64,000 nucleotides of DNA from DAISJI01 sp964559835 (GTDB lineage Bacteria > Acidobacteriota > Terriglobia > Terriglobales > Acidobacteriaceae): the NCBI GenBank assembly GCA_964559835.1, contig CAZLJE010000013.1:62001-126000 (forward strand). Reading direction: 5' to 3'. Shown piece after piece: positions 16,184-27,000 of the stretch; position 1 is the stretch's first letter; every line of letters starts with the position of its first letter. Made by a program: the position numbers and the translations under genes. A model generated the notes under the pieces. The model worked only from the letters and a program-made list of their open reading frames with translations. It did not search any database and was not told the origin of the DNA.

Positions 16184-18034
16184 ATGCTCAAATGCTGGCG
16201 ACTTCTCTTGACGCTCGGGATATGTGTGACGCTCCTGGATCTCCCCGTAGTTGCGCAGGTTGCGCCGCTGATCGCCAATATCGCTGCTCGTCGCACCACG
16301 AGTCTGGACGGTCCCTGGCGGACCATTGTCGATCCTTACGACGTAGGTTCCCTCGACTATCGCGCTGAGCCCCTCCACAACAACAATGCGTTCTACAAAG
16401 ACTACAAACCGAAATCGAAATCCGAACTCGTTGAATACGACTTCGATCATGCCGCACAACTCACCGTCCCCGGTGATTGGAACACCCAGCGGGAGACGCT
16501 GTTCTTTTATGAGGGGAGTGTTTGGTACAAGAATGCCTTTGACTATTCACTGAAACCCGGAAGCCGACTATTCGTGCATTTTGGAGCAGTCAATTACAAG
16601 GCCTCGGTCTACCTGAATGGTCAGAAGTTGGGAGAACACGAAGGCGGATTTACGCCGTTTGATTTCGAGATCACGGACAAGGTGCGTGCCCAGAACAACG
16701 TACTCGTCGTTCTGGTGAACAACGTCCGCAAACCGGAACAAGTCCCCACCACCAATACCGACTGGTGGAATTACGGCGGTATCACGCGGCCGGTGACCTT
16801 GGTCGAAACCCCGGATACGTTCATTCAGGACTACCTGGTACAGCTTGCGAAAGGATCGCAGCGACAAGTGCGGGGCTGGGTGCAACTCAACGGACCGCGC
16901 CGTCAGCAACAGGTTGTGCTGCGAATCCCGGAGGCCGGTGTGACCCAGACTGTCCAGACCGACGCCTCCGGCAGAGCCGAGTTTTCGATCCCGGCGAAAC
17001 TCGAGCTTTGGTCGCCGGAAGAGCCAAAACTCTACGACGTAGAGATCGCGTCGGAGACCGACCGCGTCATCGACCATATCGGTTTTCGCACCATCGAAGT
17101 GCGCGGCACAGACCTGTTGCTGAACGGAAAACCAGTTTTCCTGCGCGGCGTCAGCATGCACGAAGAGGCGCCATTCCGCGGAGGACGGGCCTGGAGCAAT
17201 GAAGATGCGCGCACGCTCCTCACGTGGGCAAAAGACCTGGGCTGCAACTTCGTACGGCTCGCGCATTATCCCCACAATGAGGAGATGATGCGCGTTGCCG
17301 ATCAACTTGGCTTGATGGTCTGGGAAGAAGTGCCTGTCTATTGGACCATTCAATGGGACAATCCGGACACCCTCGCAAACGCCGAGAACCAGTTGGATGA
17401 GGCGATTACTCGGGACCGCAATCGCGCTGGCCTCATCATTTATTCAGTCGCGAACGAAACTCCAGTGACCGACGCGCGCAATCGCTTCTTGCGCGCACTC
17501 ATCCACAACATTCGCTCGCACGACGACACTCGATTGGTTTCCGCGGCCCTCCAGAATCACGAGACAACGGCACAAGGCCGCATCACCATACGCATCGATG
17601 ATCCCGTCGGAAAAGATCTCGACGTGATCGGCGACAACGAGTACATCGGATGGTATGTCCACACGCCGGAAGATGCCGATCGCGTCGATTGGGTGTCAGA
17701 CGTCGGCAAGCCGCTGGTTATGAGCGAATTCGGCGCGGATGCGCTGTTTGGCTATCACGGCGACGCCGCCACGCGCTGGACCGAGGAATATCAGGAAAAT
17801 GTCTTCCAGCATCAAATCGCGATGCTGAAGCGCGTCCCGTTTTTGCGCGGCATGTCTCCGTGGGTGCTGAAGGATTTTCGCAGCCCGCGGCGTACCCTCC
17901 CACATTTTCAGGACTATTTCAACCGGAAGGGCCTTTTGACTAATAATGGCGAAAAGAAAAAAGCTTATTTTGTCCTGCAGGACTTTTACCGCCACATGCA
18001 AACCAGCGAGCATGCAACGGCGATCCATCCGTAA
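16184..18034 (+). CDS. Secreted GH2 beta-glycosidase (beta-glucuronidase/galactosidase type)
   Basis: Exported glycoside hydrolase with signal peptide MLKCWRLLLTLGICVTLLDLPVVAQ. The domain order is that of GH2: sugar-binding jelly roll (about 40-215, with VPGDWNTQ, VHFGAVNYKASVYLNG and TDWWNYGGITRPV), immunoglobulin-like domain (about 220-305), and TIM barrel (about 305-600). The acid/base Glu lies in YSVANETPVTD and the nucleophile in MSEFGADA. At 616 residues it is near Escherichia coli UidA length. Substrate could be a beta-glucuronide, galactoside or mannoside. The ATG at 16184 follows AAGGAAAA. It is convergent with the GH3 gene and belongs to the polysaccharide locus. Confidence 0.9.
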   Translation: MLKCWRLLLTLGICVTLLDLPVVAQVAPLIANIAARRTTSLDGPWRTIVDPYDVGSLDYRAEPLHNNNAFYKDYKPKSKSELVEYDFDHAAQLTVPGDWNTQRETLFFYEGSVWYKNAFDYSLKPGSRLFVHFGAVNYKASVYLNGQKLGEHEGGFTPFDFEITDKVRAQNNVLVVLVNNVRKPEQVPTTNTDWWNYGGITRPVTLVETPDTFIQDYLVQLAKGSQRQVRGWVQLNGPRRQQQVVLRIPEAGVTQTVQTDASGRAEFSIPAKLELWSPEEPKLYDVEIASETDRVIDHIGFRTIEVRGTDLLLNGKPVFLRGVSMHEEAPFRGGRAWSNEDARTLLTWAKDLGCNFVRLAHYPHNEEMMRVADQLGLMVWEEVPVYWTIQWDNPDTLANAENQLDEAITRDRNRAGLIIYSVANETPVTDARNRFLRALIHNIRSHDDTRLVSAALQNHETTAQGRITIRIDDPVGKDLDVIGDNEYIGWYVHTPEDADRVDWVSDVGKPLVMSEFGADALFGYHGDAATRWTEEYQENVFQHQIAMLKRVPFLRGMSPWVLKDFRSPRRTLPHFQDYFNRKGLLTNNGEKKKAYFVLQDFYRHMQTSEHATAIHP

Positions 18035-18042
18035 CGGTGACG

Positions 18043-20328
18043 TTATCTGATCTTGAGTTCCGCCGGCGTCCCCTCGTCGGAGCTCCCGGCGATCCAGATG
18101 CTCACATCGGAAGGTTCGACTACTTTCTTCATGTCGATATTCCAGAACGCAAGTTCGTTATTTCCAAGCGAAAATTCGACGCGCTGGGATTCCCCCGGGT
18201 TCAACAATACTTTGCGGAAGCCTTTCAACTCGCGCACCGGTCGAGCAACACTCGTTCCGCGTTCGCGGATGTACACCTGCACGATCTCCTCTCCTGCGAC
18301 GGACCCGGTATTTTTCACTTCCGCGCTCAATTGCAAAGTCGTTTTGCCCGCGTTGAGGTCGGCAGCGGACAGCGATGTTGCTGAGAGTGACGGGGGCGAG
18401 TACTGGAAAGTCGTATAGGAGAGGCCGTAGCCGAACGGAAACAGCGGTGTGACCTTCTGGTCGATGTAACGGGAATGATATTTTTCAGTTTCGCCGCGGG
18501 GCGGCCGGGAATCGTCGACTGCGCCGAGCGGGCGACCGGTGTTGAGTTGGCTGTAATAAAGAGGTTCCTGTCCCACTGACCTGGGAAAGGTGACGGTCAG
18601 CTTGCCCGACGGGTTGTTTTCACCAAATAGGGTCCGCACCAGGGCTGGTCCTGCTTGTACTCCCGGGTGCCACGCTTCGATGATTGCGGAGATGTTCTCG
18701 GCCGGCCAGTCCAGAACGAGGGGACGCCCGCTGAAAACGATCAGCACGACAGGTTTCCCGGTCGAAGCTACGGCTTTTAAGAGATCAAGTTGACGCCCGG
18801 GCAAGCCGAGATCTACGCGCGATGCGGCCTCACCCGTCATCTCCATAGCATCTTCGCCGAGAGCGACAACGGCAACGTCGGCTTGCTGAGCGGCGCGTAC
18901 GGCTCCTGAGATCTCATCGACGCCGGTATCGAGCACATCGGTCCCTTTGACATAGACGACGTTAGCACCGAGCCGATGTTGGAGCGCCGAACGTAACGTG
19001 ACGACATCTGTCGGATTTCCTTGGGCCTTCCAGCAACCCAGCATGTCATCCGCGCTGTCGGCCAGCGGACCGATCAGTGCTACGCGCTTCTTTCCCTTTA
19101 ACGGGAGTACCCCATCGTTTTTCAAAAGAACGAACGATTTTTCCGCTACGGTTCGGGCAAGCTGAAGCGAGTCCGCCGATGGAGTCGGTTTGGACGCGCC
19201 GGTCGAATATGGGTGGTCGAATAAGCCGAGCGCGAACTTCACACGGAGGATGCGCCGCACGGCGTCATCAACTACCGATACCGGAACCTGGCCGCTCTTC
19301 ACCTGGTCCTCCAGCGTGGAAACGTAGAGGCTGGATTCCATATCCATATCCACCCCGGCCATGATCGCTTTCCGGGCCGCGGTGCCGCCGTCCAGAGCGA
19401 TGCCATGCGGGATCAATTCCTCTATCGATGTCCAGTCGCTGACGACGAAACCCTGGAAGGCCCATTCCTTGCGCAGCACCTGGCCGAGCGTGAAGGAATT
19501 CGCGGTTGCGGAAACGCCGTTCACAGCGTTGAACGCACTCATGAACGTCGCCGCTCCTTCGTTCTTCGCCGCATGGAAAGGCGGCAGGTAAACCTGGCGC
19601 AACAAGCGCTCGGGAATCTCGGTCGTGTTGTAATCCCGCCCACCCTCGGCGGCGCCGTAGCCGACATAGTGTTTCGCACATGCGGCGACAGACGTCGGTT
19701 CGCCGAGCGATTTGCCCTGGTATCCGCGAACGTACGCGCGGGCAATGGCGGAGCCGAGGAACGGATCCTCGCCCGCGCCTTCGACGACCCTGCCCCAACG
19801 CGCGTCTCGAGCAATGTCCACCATCGGCGAGAACGTCCAGCGGACACCATCGGAACTCGCCTCGGTGGCCGCTACCCTTGCCGCCTGTTCGATCAGTCGA
19901 ATATCCCAAGTCGCCGACATGGCCAGCGGGGTGGGGAAGATCGTTCGGTACCCGTGGATGACATCAAGACCGAAGATCAGCGGGATCTTGAGCCGAGACT
20001 GCTCCACGGCGATCTTCTGCAATGCATCCACGCGCGGGCCGGTGACGTTGAACAGCGACCCGACCTGCCCGTTGCGGACCATCTCTTCATAGTTGCGTCC
20101 ATGCTCCCTCGGCCCGGTGAGAGTCCCCGCAGAGTACTGGTTCAACTGCCCGATTTTTTCCTCCAATGTCATTTGCTGTAGGAGGGAGTCGATGCGGGCC
20201 TCGATGTTGGGATCGTTTGCCCAGGATTGTGCCAGGGCAGCCGGCACGAGCAGGACCAACGCTACGAGTGAACCAACATATCGCTGGAGTCTTCTGCGGC
20301 AGATGGAACGCGAATCGTAAGAAGGCAT
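18043..20328 (-). CDS. Secreted GH3 beta-glucosidase (BglX-like)
   Basis: Periplasmic beta-glucosidase, 761 residues, releasing terminal beta-D-glucose from oligosaccharides. A signal peptide (LVALVLLVPAALAQS) is followed by the GH3 N-terminal barrel, with KIPLIFGLDVIHGYRTIFP, KHYVGYGAAEGGRDYN and the nucleophile Asp in GFVVSDW. The C-terminal sandwich has VVALGEDAMEMTGEAASR, and a final fibronectin-III-like domain has VQVYIRERGTSVARPVRELKGF. The ATG at 20328 follows AAAGGTGA and is preferred to an upstream TTG. A GH3 beta-glucosidase next to a GH16 laminarinase-type enzyme suggests stepwise degradation of a beta-glucan to glucose. Confidence 0.94.
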   Translation of the reverse strand: MPSYDSRSICRRRLQRYVGSLVALVLLVPAALAQSWANDPNIEARIDSLLQQMTLEEKIGQLNQYSAGTLTGPREHGRNYEEMVRNGQVGSLFNVTGPRVDALQKIAVEQSRLKIPLIFGLDVIHGYRTIFPTPLAMSATWDIRLIEQAARVAATEASSDGVRWTFSPMVDIARDARWGRVVEGAGEDPFLGSAIARAYVRGYQGKSLGEPTSVAACAKHYVGYGAAEGGRDYNTTEIPERLLRQVYLPPFHAAKNEGAATFMSAFNAVNGVSATANSFTLGQVLRKEWAFQGFVVSDWTSIEELIPHGIALDGGTAARKAIMAGVDMDMESSLYVSTLEDQVKSGQVPVSVVDDAVRRILRVKFALGLFDHPYSTGASKPTPSADSLQLARTVAEKSFVLLKNDGVLPLKGKKRVALIGPLADSADDMLGCWKAQGNPTDVVTLRSALQHRLGANVVYVKGTDVLDTGVDEISGAVRAAQQADVAVVALGEDAMEMTGEAASRVDLGLPGRQLDLLKAVASTGKPVVLIVFSGRPLVLDWPAENISAIIEAWHPGVQAGPALVRTLFGENNPSGKLTVTFPRSVGQEPLYYSQLNTGRPLGAVDDSRPPRGETEKYHSRYIDQKVTPLFPFGYGLSYTTFQYSPPSLSATSLSAADLNAGKTTLQLSAEVKNTGSVAGEEIVQVYIRERGTSVARPVRELKGFRKVLLNPGESQRVEFSLGNNELAFWNIDMKKVVEPSDVSIWIAGSSDEGTPAELKIR

Positions 20329-20368
20329 TTGTCTGTCACCTTTCAAGTTGCCACGTAACCGAGGCGCA

Positions 20369-20418
20369 GGGCTCAGGGCGTAGGAAGCCCTAAGCCTTGT
20401 GCCCTACGCCCTAAGCCC
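20369..20418. repeat. Intergenic hairpin repeat
   Basis: GGGCTCAGGGCGTAGG (20369-20384) pairs with CCTACGCCCTAAGCCC (20403-20418), 15 of 16 positions, with an 18-nt loop. It lies between divergent genes, so it is not a simple terminator. The GCCCTACGCCCTAAG wording resembles pyrimidine-rich stretches elsewhere in the window (near 44480-44520), suggesting a dispersed palindromic repeat family. Confidence 0.6.
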
Positions 20419-20538
20419 CGACGGATAAAACTCTCACGGGGCGGCTGTACAAGTCGTTTATCATGCAGCGGTGGGCCCCTCTGTCAGCCGCAAGTTCATG
20501 ATCTTTGTACCGATTCCTTTCGCGATGCGAGCGACACG

Positions 20539-21735
20539 GTGAAGATTCGCATCGCCGTCATTCACCTCGGATTTGCTCTTACCGGCGTGGTGACCACGCT
20601 CCTGGGTCCCATCCTTCCTCTTCTCTCCTCGCAATGGAACCTGAACGATGCGCAAGCGGGAAGCCTGTTCACGGCGCAGTTCGTATCGGCGGTCGCCGGA
20701 TCCTTCGTGGCCAGCCGAGTGCTTGCTCGTTGGGGGACCGGCTGGACGGTGGCAATTGGAATGTTTTCAATCGCCGCCGGAGTTTCCGCGTTAGGGCTCG
20801 GCAATCCATCGCTCGGTGTCGCCGGGATCTGTCTGTTTGGCGTCGGCTTGGGATTCGCACTTCCGGCCACAAACCTGCTCATTGTCGAGTTAATGCCCGA
20901 GCAAAGGGTCGCCGCCCTCAACATCCTGAACTTTTCCTGGACGGTCGGCGCGTGGAGCGGACCTCTCATGATCGCTTCCGCCCAGGCGTCGATCGGTTTG
21001 CGAAAGTTCTCTTTCGTGCTCGCTGCCGCCTTTGTCGTCATTTCCATCTTCGAATTCGCGGTGCTACCCAACGCCAAGGGAACCATGATAGGGACGAGGG
21101 GCGCGGGACGAGGGGCGCGGCAAACCAACCCCCCCACGCCGACCCAGGCCGGAAACCTTCCGGCAGAGAAGCGGCTTGTTTTCGCGGTGCTCACGTGCCT
21201 GTTCCTCATGCTTTATGTCGGTGTCGAGAATGGTTTCTCGGGGTGGTTATCGGTCCTGACTGGCCGGATCCATCAGGGTTCCCCCCACACGATGGCTTTT
21301 GTGCAATCAAGTTTTTGGGGCGCCCTGCTCGTCGGCCGCCTGCTCGCGCCTGCCGTCGTTCGCTTGCTGCAGCCGGGTAAATTGATGATTGCAGGACTCG
21401 CGGGCGCTGCAGCCGGCGTCGCCGGTACCATTGTTTCGAGCGGAGTGGTCACGCTGGAAATGGCAGTCCTGCTCTGCGGACTGGGTATGGCCCCTCTGTT
21501 TCCGACGGCGGTGGCGATCTTCACGGAGGGGTACGGAACGGGCGCGGGAGGGAGCATAGTCCTCGGGCTCTGCGGAATCGGCGGTGCTACGATTCCATCG
21601 CTCGTGGGGCTTGTCGCCGCGTATTCGAACAGCCTGAGGACCGGCTTCATGGTGACGTTGTGCTGCGTAATGTTCGCGCTACTTACATTCGGGCGGCTGC
21701 AGGACCTGGCGCGCTCAGAATCACGATCTGCATGA
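20539..21735 (+). CDS. MFS transporter (probable sugar permease)
   Basis: A 398-residue major-facilitator protein with about 12 hydrophobic segments. The first half carries the MFS cytoplasmic loop pattern (ASRVLARWGTGWTVAIG). A polar central loop (NAKGTMIGTRGAGRGARQTN) separates the halves. The best fit is the FucP/sugar-permease-like branch, and the setting beside GH3, GH16 and a LacI regulator supports uptake of the released sugar. The start is GTG at 20539 with no clear ribosome-binding site. The central loop is encoded by a direct DNA repeat around GACGAGGGGCGCGG, an unusually repetitive stretch. The 3' end overlaps the convergent lacI-type gene by 15 bp. Confidence 0.87.
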   Translation: MKIRIAVIHLGFALTGVVTTLLGPILPLLSSQWNLNDAQAGSLFTAQFVSAVAGSFVASRVLARWGTGWTVAIGMFSIAAGVSALGLGNPSLGVAGICLFGVGLGFALPATNLLIVELMPEQRVAALNILNFSWTVGAWSGPLMIASAQASIGLRKFSFVLAAAFVVISIFEFAVLPNAKGTMIGTRGAGRGARQTNPPTPTQAGNLPAEKRLVFAVLTCLFLMLYVGVENGFSGWLSVLTGRIHQGSPHTMAFVQSSFWGALLVGRLLAPAVVRLLQPGKLMIAGLAGAAAGVAGTIVSSGVVTLEMAVLLCGLGMAPLFPTAVAIFTEGYGTGAGGSIVLGLCGIGGATIPSLVGLVAAYSNSLRTGFMVTLCCVMFALLTFGRLQDLARSESRSA

Positions 21736-22818
21736 GCCGGCAATGTTACGGCGCACGCGGGCAGTAGATTCTCGAACGATCAATTCCGCATGGACCCTGA
21801 TGTTCTTCTGCGATTGTTCGGGATTCGCTATCCGTTTCAATAATGTCATTGCGGCTAACTCGCCCATTCGACGCATGGGCTGACGCACGGTAGTAAGCCG
21901 AGGATTCTGGAACGATGCCGCCTGGATATCATCGAAGCCGACTACCGAAATGTCCTGCGGCACCCGGAAGCCGTGGTCCTGAAAAGCCCGGACGGCTCCA
22001 ATCGCTGACATGTCATTGAAGGCGACGAGTGCGGTGAAAGGCTTCTTCCGGTCGAGAAGTTTCTGCCCGTATAGATAACCCTCATCGGGAGTGGAGGGTT
22101 CTTCACCGCCATGGTTGCCCTGCAACTGGATCGTCAATTCCGACAGTACTTGGATGCCAAGGTTGTGCGCGGCTTTACAGATCCCCTCCCAACGCTGCTC
22201 CGTATCGACGCTGGATGGGTGTCCTTTGAAGAAAGCAATGCGTTTGTGCCCCAGGGCGACCAGGTGCTCGAGCGCGAGTTTGACGGCTTTACGATTGTCC
22301 ACTGAAACCGTGGTGATGCCGGCAATGTTGGTTTCGCCCGAAACGGCGACGACGGGCACAGGCAAAGGAGTACTGACGGGTGTATTGACGCAGATCAGGC
22401 CTTCGACGCCGCGCTCGATGAGCAGGCGGGAATACTCGTCGATCAAATCCTTTTTGCCGCGGTGGCTGACCACGAAATAGAAATAGCCTTCGCTAAGAAG
22501 GCGGTCTTCAATGCCGCGCATGATCGAAGCGGCGTACCCTTCGCTGATCTCAGGCAGCACCATCCCAACCATGAAGCTGCGCTGCTGGCGTAGCGAACGC
22601 GCGAAAAAGTTGGGCCTGTAGTTGAGCTCCTGCGCTGCTTTTAGGATCCTGTCCTTGGTTTCCTGGGAGATCGCCTGGGCGGCCGGTGCGTCGTTGACCA
22701 CTACGGAAATGGTGGTCGTAGAAATGCCCAGGTGCTTGGCGATGGACTTGAGACTCACGCGCTGCCGAGAGCGCGAAGTGCTTTCAACCTTAACGGTCCT
22801 GATCGCCGTCGTCTCCAT
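21721..22818 (-). CDS. LacI-family transcriptional repressor
   Basis: Sugar-responsive DNA-binding regulator, 365 residues. The N-terminal LacI HTH (VSLKSIAKHLGISTTTISVV and the hinge helix ILKAAQELNYRPNFFARSLR) spans about residues 20-75. It is followed by the periplasmic-binding-protein-like effector domain, with GVEGLICVNTPVS, TVSVDNRKAVKLALEHL, FKGHPSSVDTEQRW and ISVVGFDDIQAASFQNPRLT. The ATG at 22818 has AGGTGG directly before it. It is divergent from the GH16 gene with a perfect 18-bp palindrome in between, the obvious candidate operator for this protein. The likely inducer is a breakdown product of the target polysaccharide. Confidence 0.93.
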   Translation of the reverse strand: METTAIRTVKVESTSRSRQRVSLKSIAKHLGISTTTISVVVNDAPAAQAISQETKDRILKAAQELNYRPNFFARSLRQQRSFMVGMVLPEISEGYAASIMRGIEDRLLSEGYFYFVVSHRGKKDLIDEYSRLLIERGVEGLICVNTPVSTPLPVPVVAVSGETNIAGITTVSVDNRKAVKLALEHLVALGHKRIAFFKGHPSSVDTEQRWEGICKAAHNLGIQVLSELTIQLQGNHGGEEPSTPDEGYLYGQKLLDRKKPFTALVAFNDMSAIGAVRAFQDHGFRVPQDISVVGFDDIQAASFQNPRLTTVRQPMRRMGELAAMTLLKRIANPEQSQKNIRVHAELIVRESTARVRRNIAGSCRS

Positions 22819-22902
22819 CCACCTGCCTGCCGATCGCAAAAACCTAAGAATTGTAATTTTCTGTTGACAATCCTTAACCCGTAGCTCACACTGCGTGAGA
22901 TT

Positions 22903-22933
22903 TACAGAAACGTTTCTGTATGGAACAGAAACG
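22903..22933. promoter_or_regulatory. LacI-type operator between lacI-type and GH16 genes
   Basis: TACAGAAACGTTTCTGTA (22903-22920) is a perfect 18-bp palindrome with the central CG step typical of LacI-family operators. A further half site CAGAAACG follows at 22926-22933. A possible -35 TTGACA lies at 22864 for the GH16 direction. On the other strand TACAAT (complement of 22850-22855) could be the -10 of the repressor gene. The position suits control of both genes. Confidence 0.8.
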
Positions 22934-23879
22934 ATTCTTCCACAAAAGGCTCAAAGAAGCCAGCGTTTTTTGCTCCTTTGTTCCACTGCCGGCGAGCAAC
23001 GGCTGTAACACGAGAACGCGGTCCATCATGGGAAGCATTCTAATCGTCGCACTGCTGTCGAGCATCTGTGCCTTCTGCGCGGGTCCGCTTCCGCAGTCTG
23101 GCGCGGCTCCCTCTCCGTCGGCGCGGAGCGCCGATCGTTGGACTTTGACGTGGAGCGATGAGTTCAACGGACCTGATGGTTCACCGCCCGACACGGCCAA
23201 GTGGATCATTGAAACAGGCGGTGGCGGATGGGGCAATAACGAACTCGAGTACTACACCGCCCGGTCAAAGAACGTCTACCAGCAAAATGGGAACCTGGTC
23301 ATAGAGGCCCTGAAAGAAACATTTACAGGTCCCGACAAAGTGACACGCTCGTACACCTCCGCGCGTCTGAAGACCGCGGGTGTATTCACGCAGGCGTATG
23401 GACGATTCGAGGCCCGGATCAAGATTCCTTACGGGCAAGGGATATGGCCTGCTTTTTGGATGCTCGGCGATGATATCTCCACTGTCGGGTGGCCCAAGTG
23501 CGGCGAGATCGACATCATGGAGAACATCGGCGCTGAGCCGAACAAAGTTCATGGCAGCCTCCACGGTCCAGGCTACTCCGGCGAACATCCTCTGACCGGC
23601 GAATACGCCCTGCCCTCGGGTCGATTCGCCGATGACTTTCACGTCTTCGCCGTCGAATGGGAGCCGAGCGCGATCCGGTTTTACGTGGATGATGTCCTCT
23701 ACGAAACGCGCGCGCCTGCGGACCTGCCTCCGGGAACACGATGGGTCTATGACCATCCTTTCTTTCTCATCCTGAACGTCGCTGTTGGCGGGAATTGGCC
23801 TGGGAATCCCGATGCTTCCTTGAAATTCCCCCAGCGGATGTTGGTGGATTACGTTCGGGCGTATTCGCGCAAGCCGTAA
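22920..23879 (+). CDS. GH16 endo-beta-glucanase (laminarinase-like), exported
   Basis: Hydrolyses internal beta-1,3(-1,4)-glucan bonds. The catalytic GH16 signature GEIDIMENIG is intact (nucleophile and acid/base Glu of ExDxxE). Other family landmarks: LTWSDEFNGPDGSPPDTAKW at the domain start, NNELEYYTARSKNVYQQNGN, SARLKTAGVFTQAYGRFEAR, GIWPAFWMLG, and the terminal LILNVAVGGNWPG and RMLVDYVRAY. A hydrophobic export segment (SILIVALLSSICAFCAG) starts near residue 38. The start is uncertain: ATG 22920 overlaps the operator and lacks a ribosome-binding site; ATG 23028 would put the signal peptide at the very N-terminus but leaves it without a positive charge. Confidence 0.92.
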   Translation: MEQKRFFHKRLKEASVFCSFVPLPASNGCNTRTRSIMGSILIVALLSSICAFCAGPLPQSGAAPSPSARSADRWTLTWSDEFNGPDGSPPDTAKWIIETGGGGWGNNELEYYTARSKNVYQQNGNLVIEALKETFTGPDKVTRSYTSARLKTAGVFTQAYGRFEARIKIPYGQGIWPAFWMLGDDISTVGWPKCGEIDIMENIGAEPNKVHGSLHGPGYSGEHPLTGEYALPSGRFADDFHVFAVEWEPSAIRFYVDDVLYETRAPADLPPGTRWVYDHPFFLILNVAVGGNWPGNPDASLKFPQRMLVDYVRAYSRKP

Positions 23880-24038
23880 TGACTGTCAAGATTTGCGGTT
23901 GGGCCCCCAAGAGTCGTTCAAAAGTCCTGTACACGTGGTGAAGCGTGCCCCGGTTTCGAATTGTTTCCCGGCTGCCGTGGTTGAAAGCAATGACGACTCA
24001 GCTTTCGAGTCCGGATAAGGCGGGGATATAGGAGCTTT

Positions 24039-27000
24039 ATGAAGATTCAAATTACTCTCACTCTTATCGTTCTTCTACTGGCAGGAACCATGTTTGCGCA
24101 ATCGGACCGCGCCTCGATCACCGGTACGGTGAAGGACACGACAGGCGCCGTTGTGCCGGGAGTGTCAGTCACCGTCACGAACGTGGGAACCAATGAACAG
24201 ACCAGCACGACGACCAATGCCCTGGGCCTGTTTACCGTACTGAATCTCCCTATTGGCGAGTACAAGGTACTGGCCAGCAAAGATGGGTTTGGCACGTCTG
24301 AACGCAAAGGGATCAATCTCGCGATCAGCCAGGTCGCGGAGATCAACTTCCAGTTGCGGGTTGGCGCCACCGCTGAAACCGTCACGGTATCCGAAGACGC
24401 TCCACTGCTGGATACGCAGACATCATCAGTCTCGACCAACCTGCACAATGCCGCCGTTAATGAGCTTCCGTTGAATGTCCAGGGTGGCCGCAATCTCTCG
24501 AACTTCATGTTTGCCTATGTCCCGGGGGTCGAGGGATCTGATTACGACTCTCACATCGGCGGCAGTATGAGCAAAACGAAAGAGGTCATGATCGATGGCA
24601 CTTCTGCCGTGGCGCAGATCGGCGGCTATTTGAGCGAATCGAGCCCGCCCATGGAGGCGGTCGAAGAATTCCAGGTCAGCACCAGCGGGTTGCGTGCCGA
24701 TGAAGGCCGCAGCGGTGGTGGCGTCTTCCGTTACAACATGAAGTCGGGCACCAATAGCTGGCATGGCAGCGGCGTTTATTTCATGCACGATGCTGCGTTC
24801 AACGCCACGGCATGGGATAAGAAGTACAACAGCGTCCTGTGCGTGAAAAACGCCGGCTCCAACAGCGCCCAGGCAGCTGCGTGTGGACGCGTGTTCGGCA
24901 AACCCGACGACAGTCTGTTCGATTACGGCGGGAGCGTCGGCGGAGCCATTGTGAAGAACAAGTTGTTCTTTACTGCCGCCTGGGAACGTTACACCTTCGC
25001 CAATTACGGACTCGGCGGGCTTAATTCTACCGTCCCGACAACCGCGTTCCTTAACGGCGACTTCAGTTCCTTGCTGGATAAAACCAAGATCCTGGGCGTG
25101 GACAGCGCCGGCAGGACCGTATACAAGGGAGCGATCATCGATCCCAACACGGGCAATGCGTTTCCAGGGAACATCATTCCTACGGCACGCATCAGCTCCG
25201 TCGCGCAGAAGATCGCGGCCCTTTATAAGCAGTACTATGCGCCACTCTCTTCCAACCTTACCAACAACAACGCTATGCCTCTGAACAACCCAGCGACGTG
25301 GTATCAGAGCAACCAGTACAGCGTCAAAATCGATTACCTCCTCTCTCAAAAGCATCACCTGAATGGGTCGTTCATCTACGCCTACATTACGCGCCTTCTT
25401 TCCGACCAGGGCGGAATCTGGTCGCCAGGTTCGAAGGATGGCGGACCGATGGCCAACGCGTACGACCACAACACTACGGCGCCGTCGGTGCGGTTGAGCG
25501 ATTCATGGACCATCTCTAACACCGTGCTCAATGTCTTCAACGTGACGTTCAACCGCTTCCACAACCCCAGTTCTGCCCGGTCTCAACAGGGGAACTGGTC
25601 TAAGACTCTGGGCCTGGGTGACTTTGGCGCGGGCAACTTCCCGATCATCAAGTTCCAGGGTGTGAACGGCGATCAGCACACGAAGGTAAACGGGAAGAAT
25701 ATCGACGAAAGTTCGCTGGGAAGCCAATTCAACGACTTCTATACCGCCAACACTTACGTTTTTAACGACAACCTTTCCTGGGTGAAGGGGCGGCATACCT
25801 ACAAGTTCGGCGGCGATCTGCGCATCATGCAGTTCAACTCGCACGGCGATTACGGTGTTCCGACTATCACCTTCGATCCTGCGCAGACAGCGGGCTCTTA
25901 CGGCAGCGGCAACGCGGGTTTCGGATTTGCCAGCTTCATGCTGGGCGCGGCGAACCAGGGGTCGGTAAGTGTCCCGAACAACACGTATGGACGGCGGAAG
26001 GCGCTGTCGCTCTATGCCCTGGACGACATCAAAGTCACTTCGAAGCTCACACTGAACCTCGACCTGCGGTGGGACTTCAACGGCCGCTACCACGAGAAGT
26101 TTGGTCACTGGTCGAACTTCAATACGACCAAGATCAATCCGGCAACGGGTAAGGCTGGCGCGCTGGAGTTTGCGACCGGGGGCGGCGACTCGTTCGAGCG
26201 GAATCAGAACTACCACAACTTCTCCGGGCATATAGGCGTGGCGTACCAAGTCACTCCGAAGACGGTGGCGCGCGCGTCGTTTGGCGTCTTTTATGTGCCG
26301 CTGAACCTGAACACGTGGGGCGCGATTCCTTACGGGTTCAATCCTGGATTCGTGGCCAACAACCAGGTGTTGACGTCCTTTAAGGTGGATAGCGGATATC
26401 CGGGGAAACCGGTCGATGTGGGCAAAGACCCGAACTTCACAAGATGGGGCATGGTGTCGATCGATCCCCGCAGCCTGGAGCTCGGCAACGTTCAGCAGTG
26501 GTCGGTGGGCGTTGAGCGCGAGTTGAGCCGTGATCTGGTGCTGAACGTCGATTTCATGCAGAACCACGGGTACCATCTGGAAAGCGGATACCTGGCCGCG
26601 AACCAGCCGAAGTTGCCGGCGTACAGCGCCATGTCGGACGCCGGACAGATGTGGAACTGGATCTCGTCGCCAACATTCAACGGCTTTGGTTGGGCGGCGG
26701 TTGCGCCCTTCCCGAATGTTGCCATGACTTGGGGACCGCTGTTCTATGTGGGGTCACCCCTGGGCAATTCCGATTACCACTCGTTGCAGTTCACGGTGAA
26801 GAAGCGGGCGTCGCATGGCCTGTCTCTGTTGGCCAGCTACAATCTGTCGTCTTCGCACGGTGACACCGACAACGCCTTCCAGGAACTTTGGTGGGCCGGG
26901 CCGCTGCAGGATGTCTATAACTTGCAGCAGGAGCGCAACACCATCTCCCCGTTCGACCAGAAGCACATCGTGAAGGGATACATCGTGTACGACCTGCCAT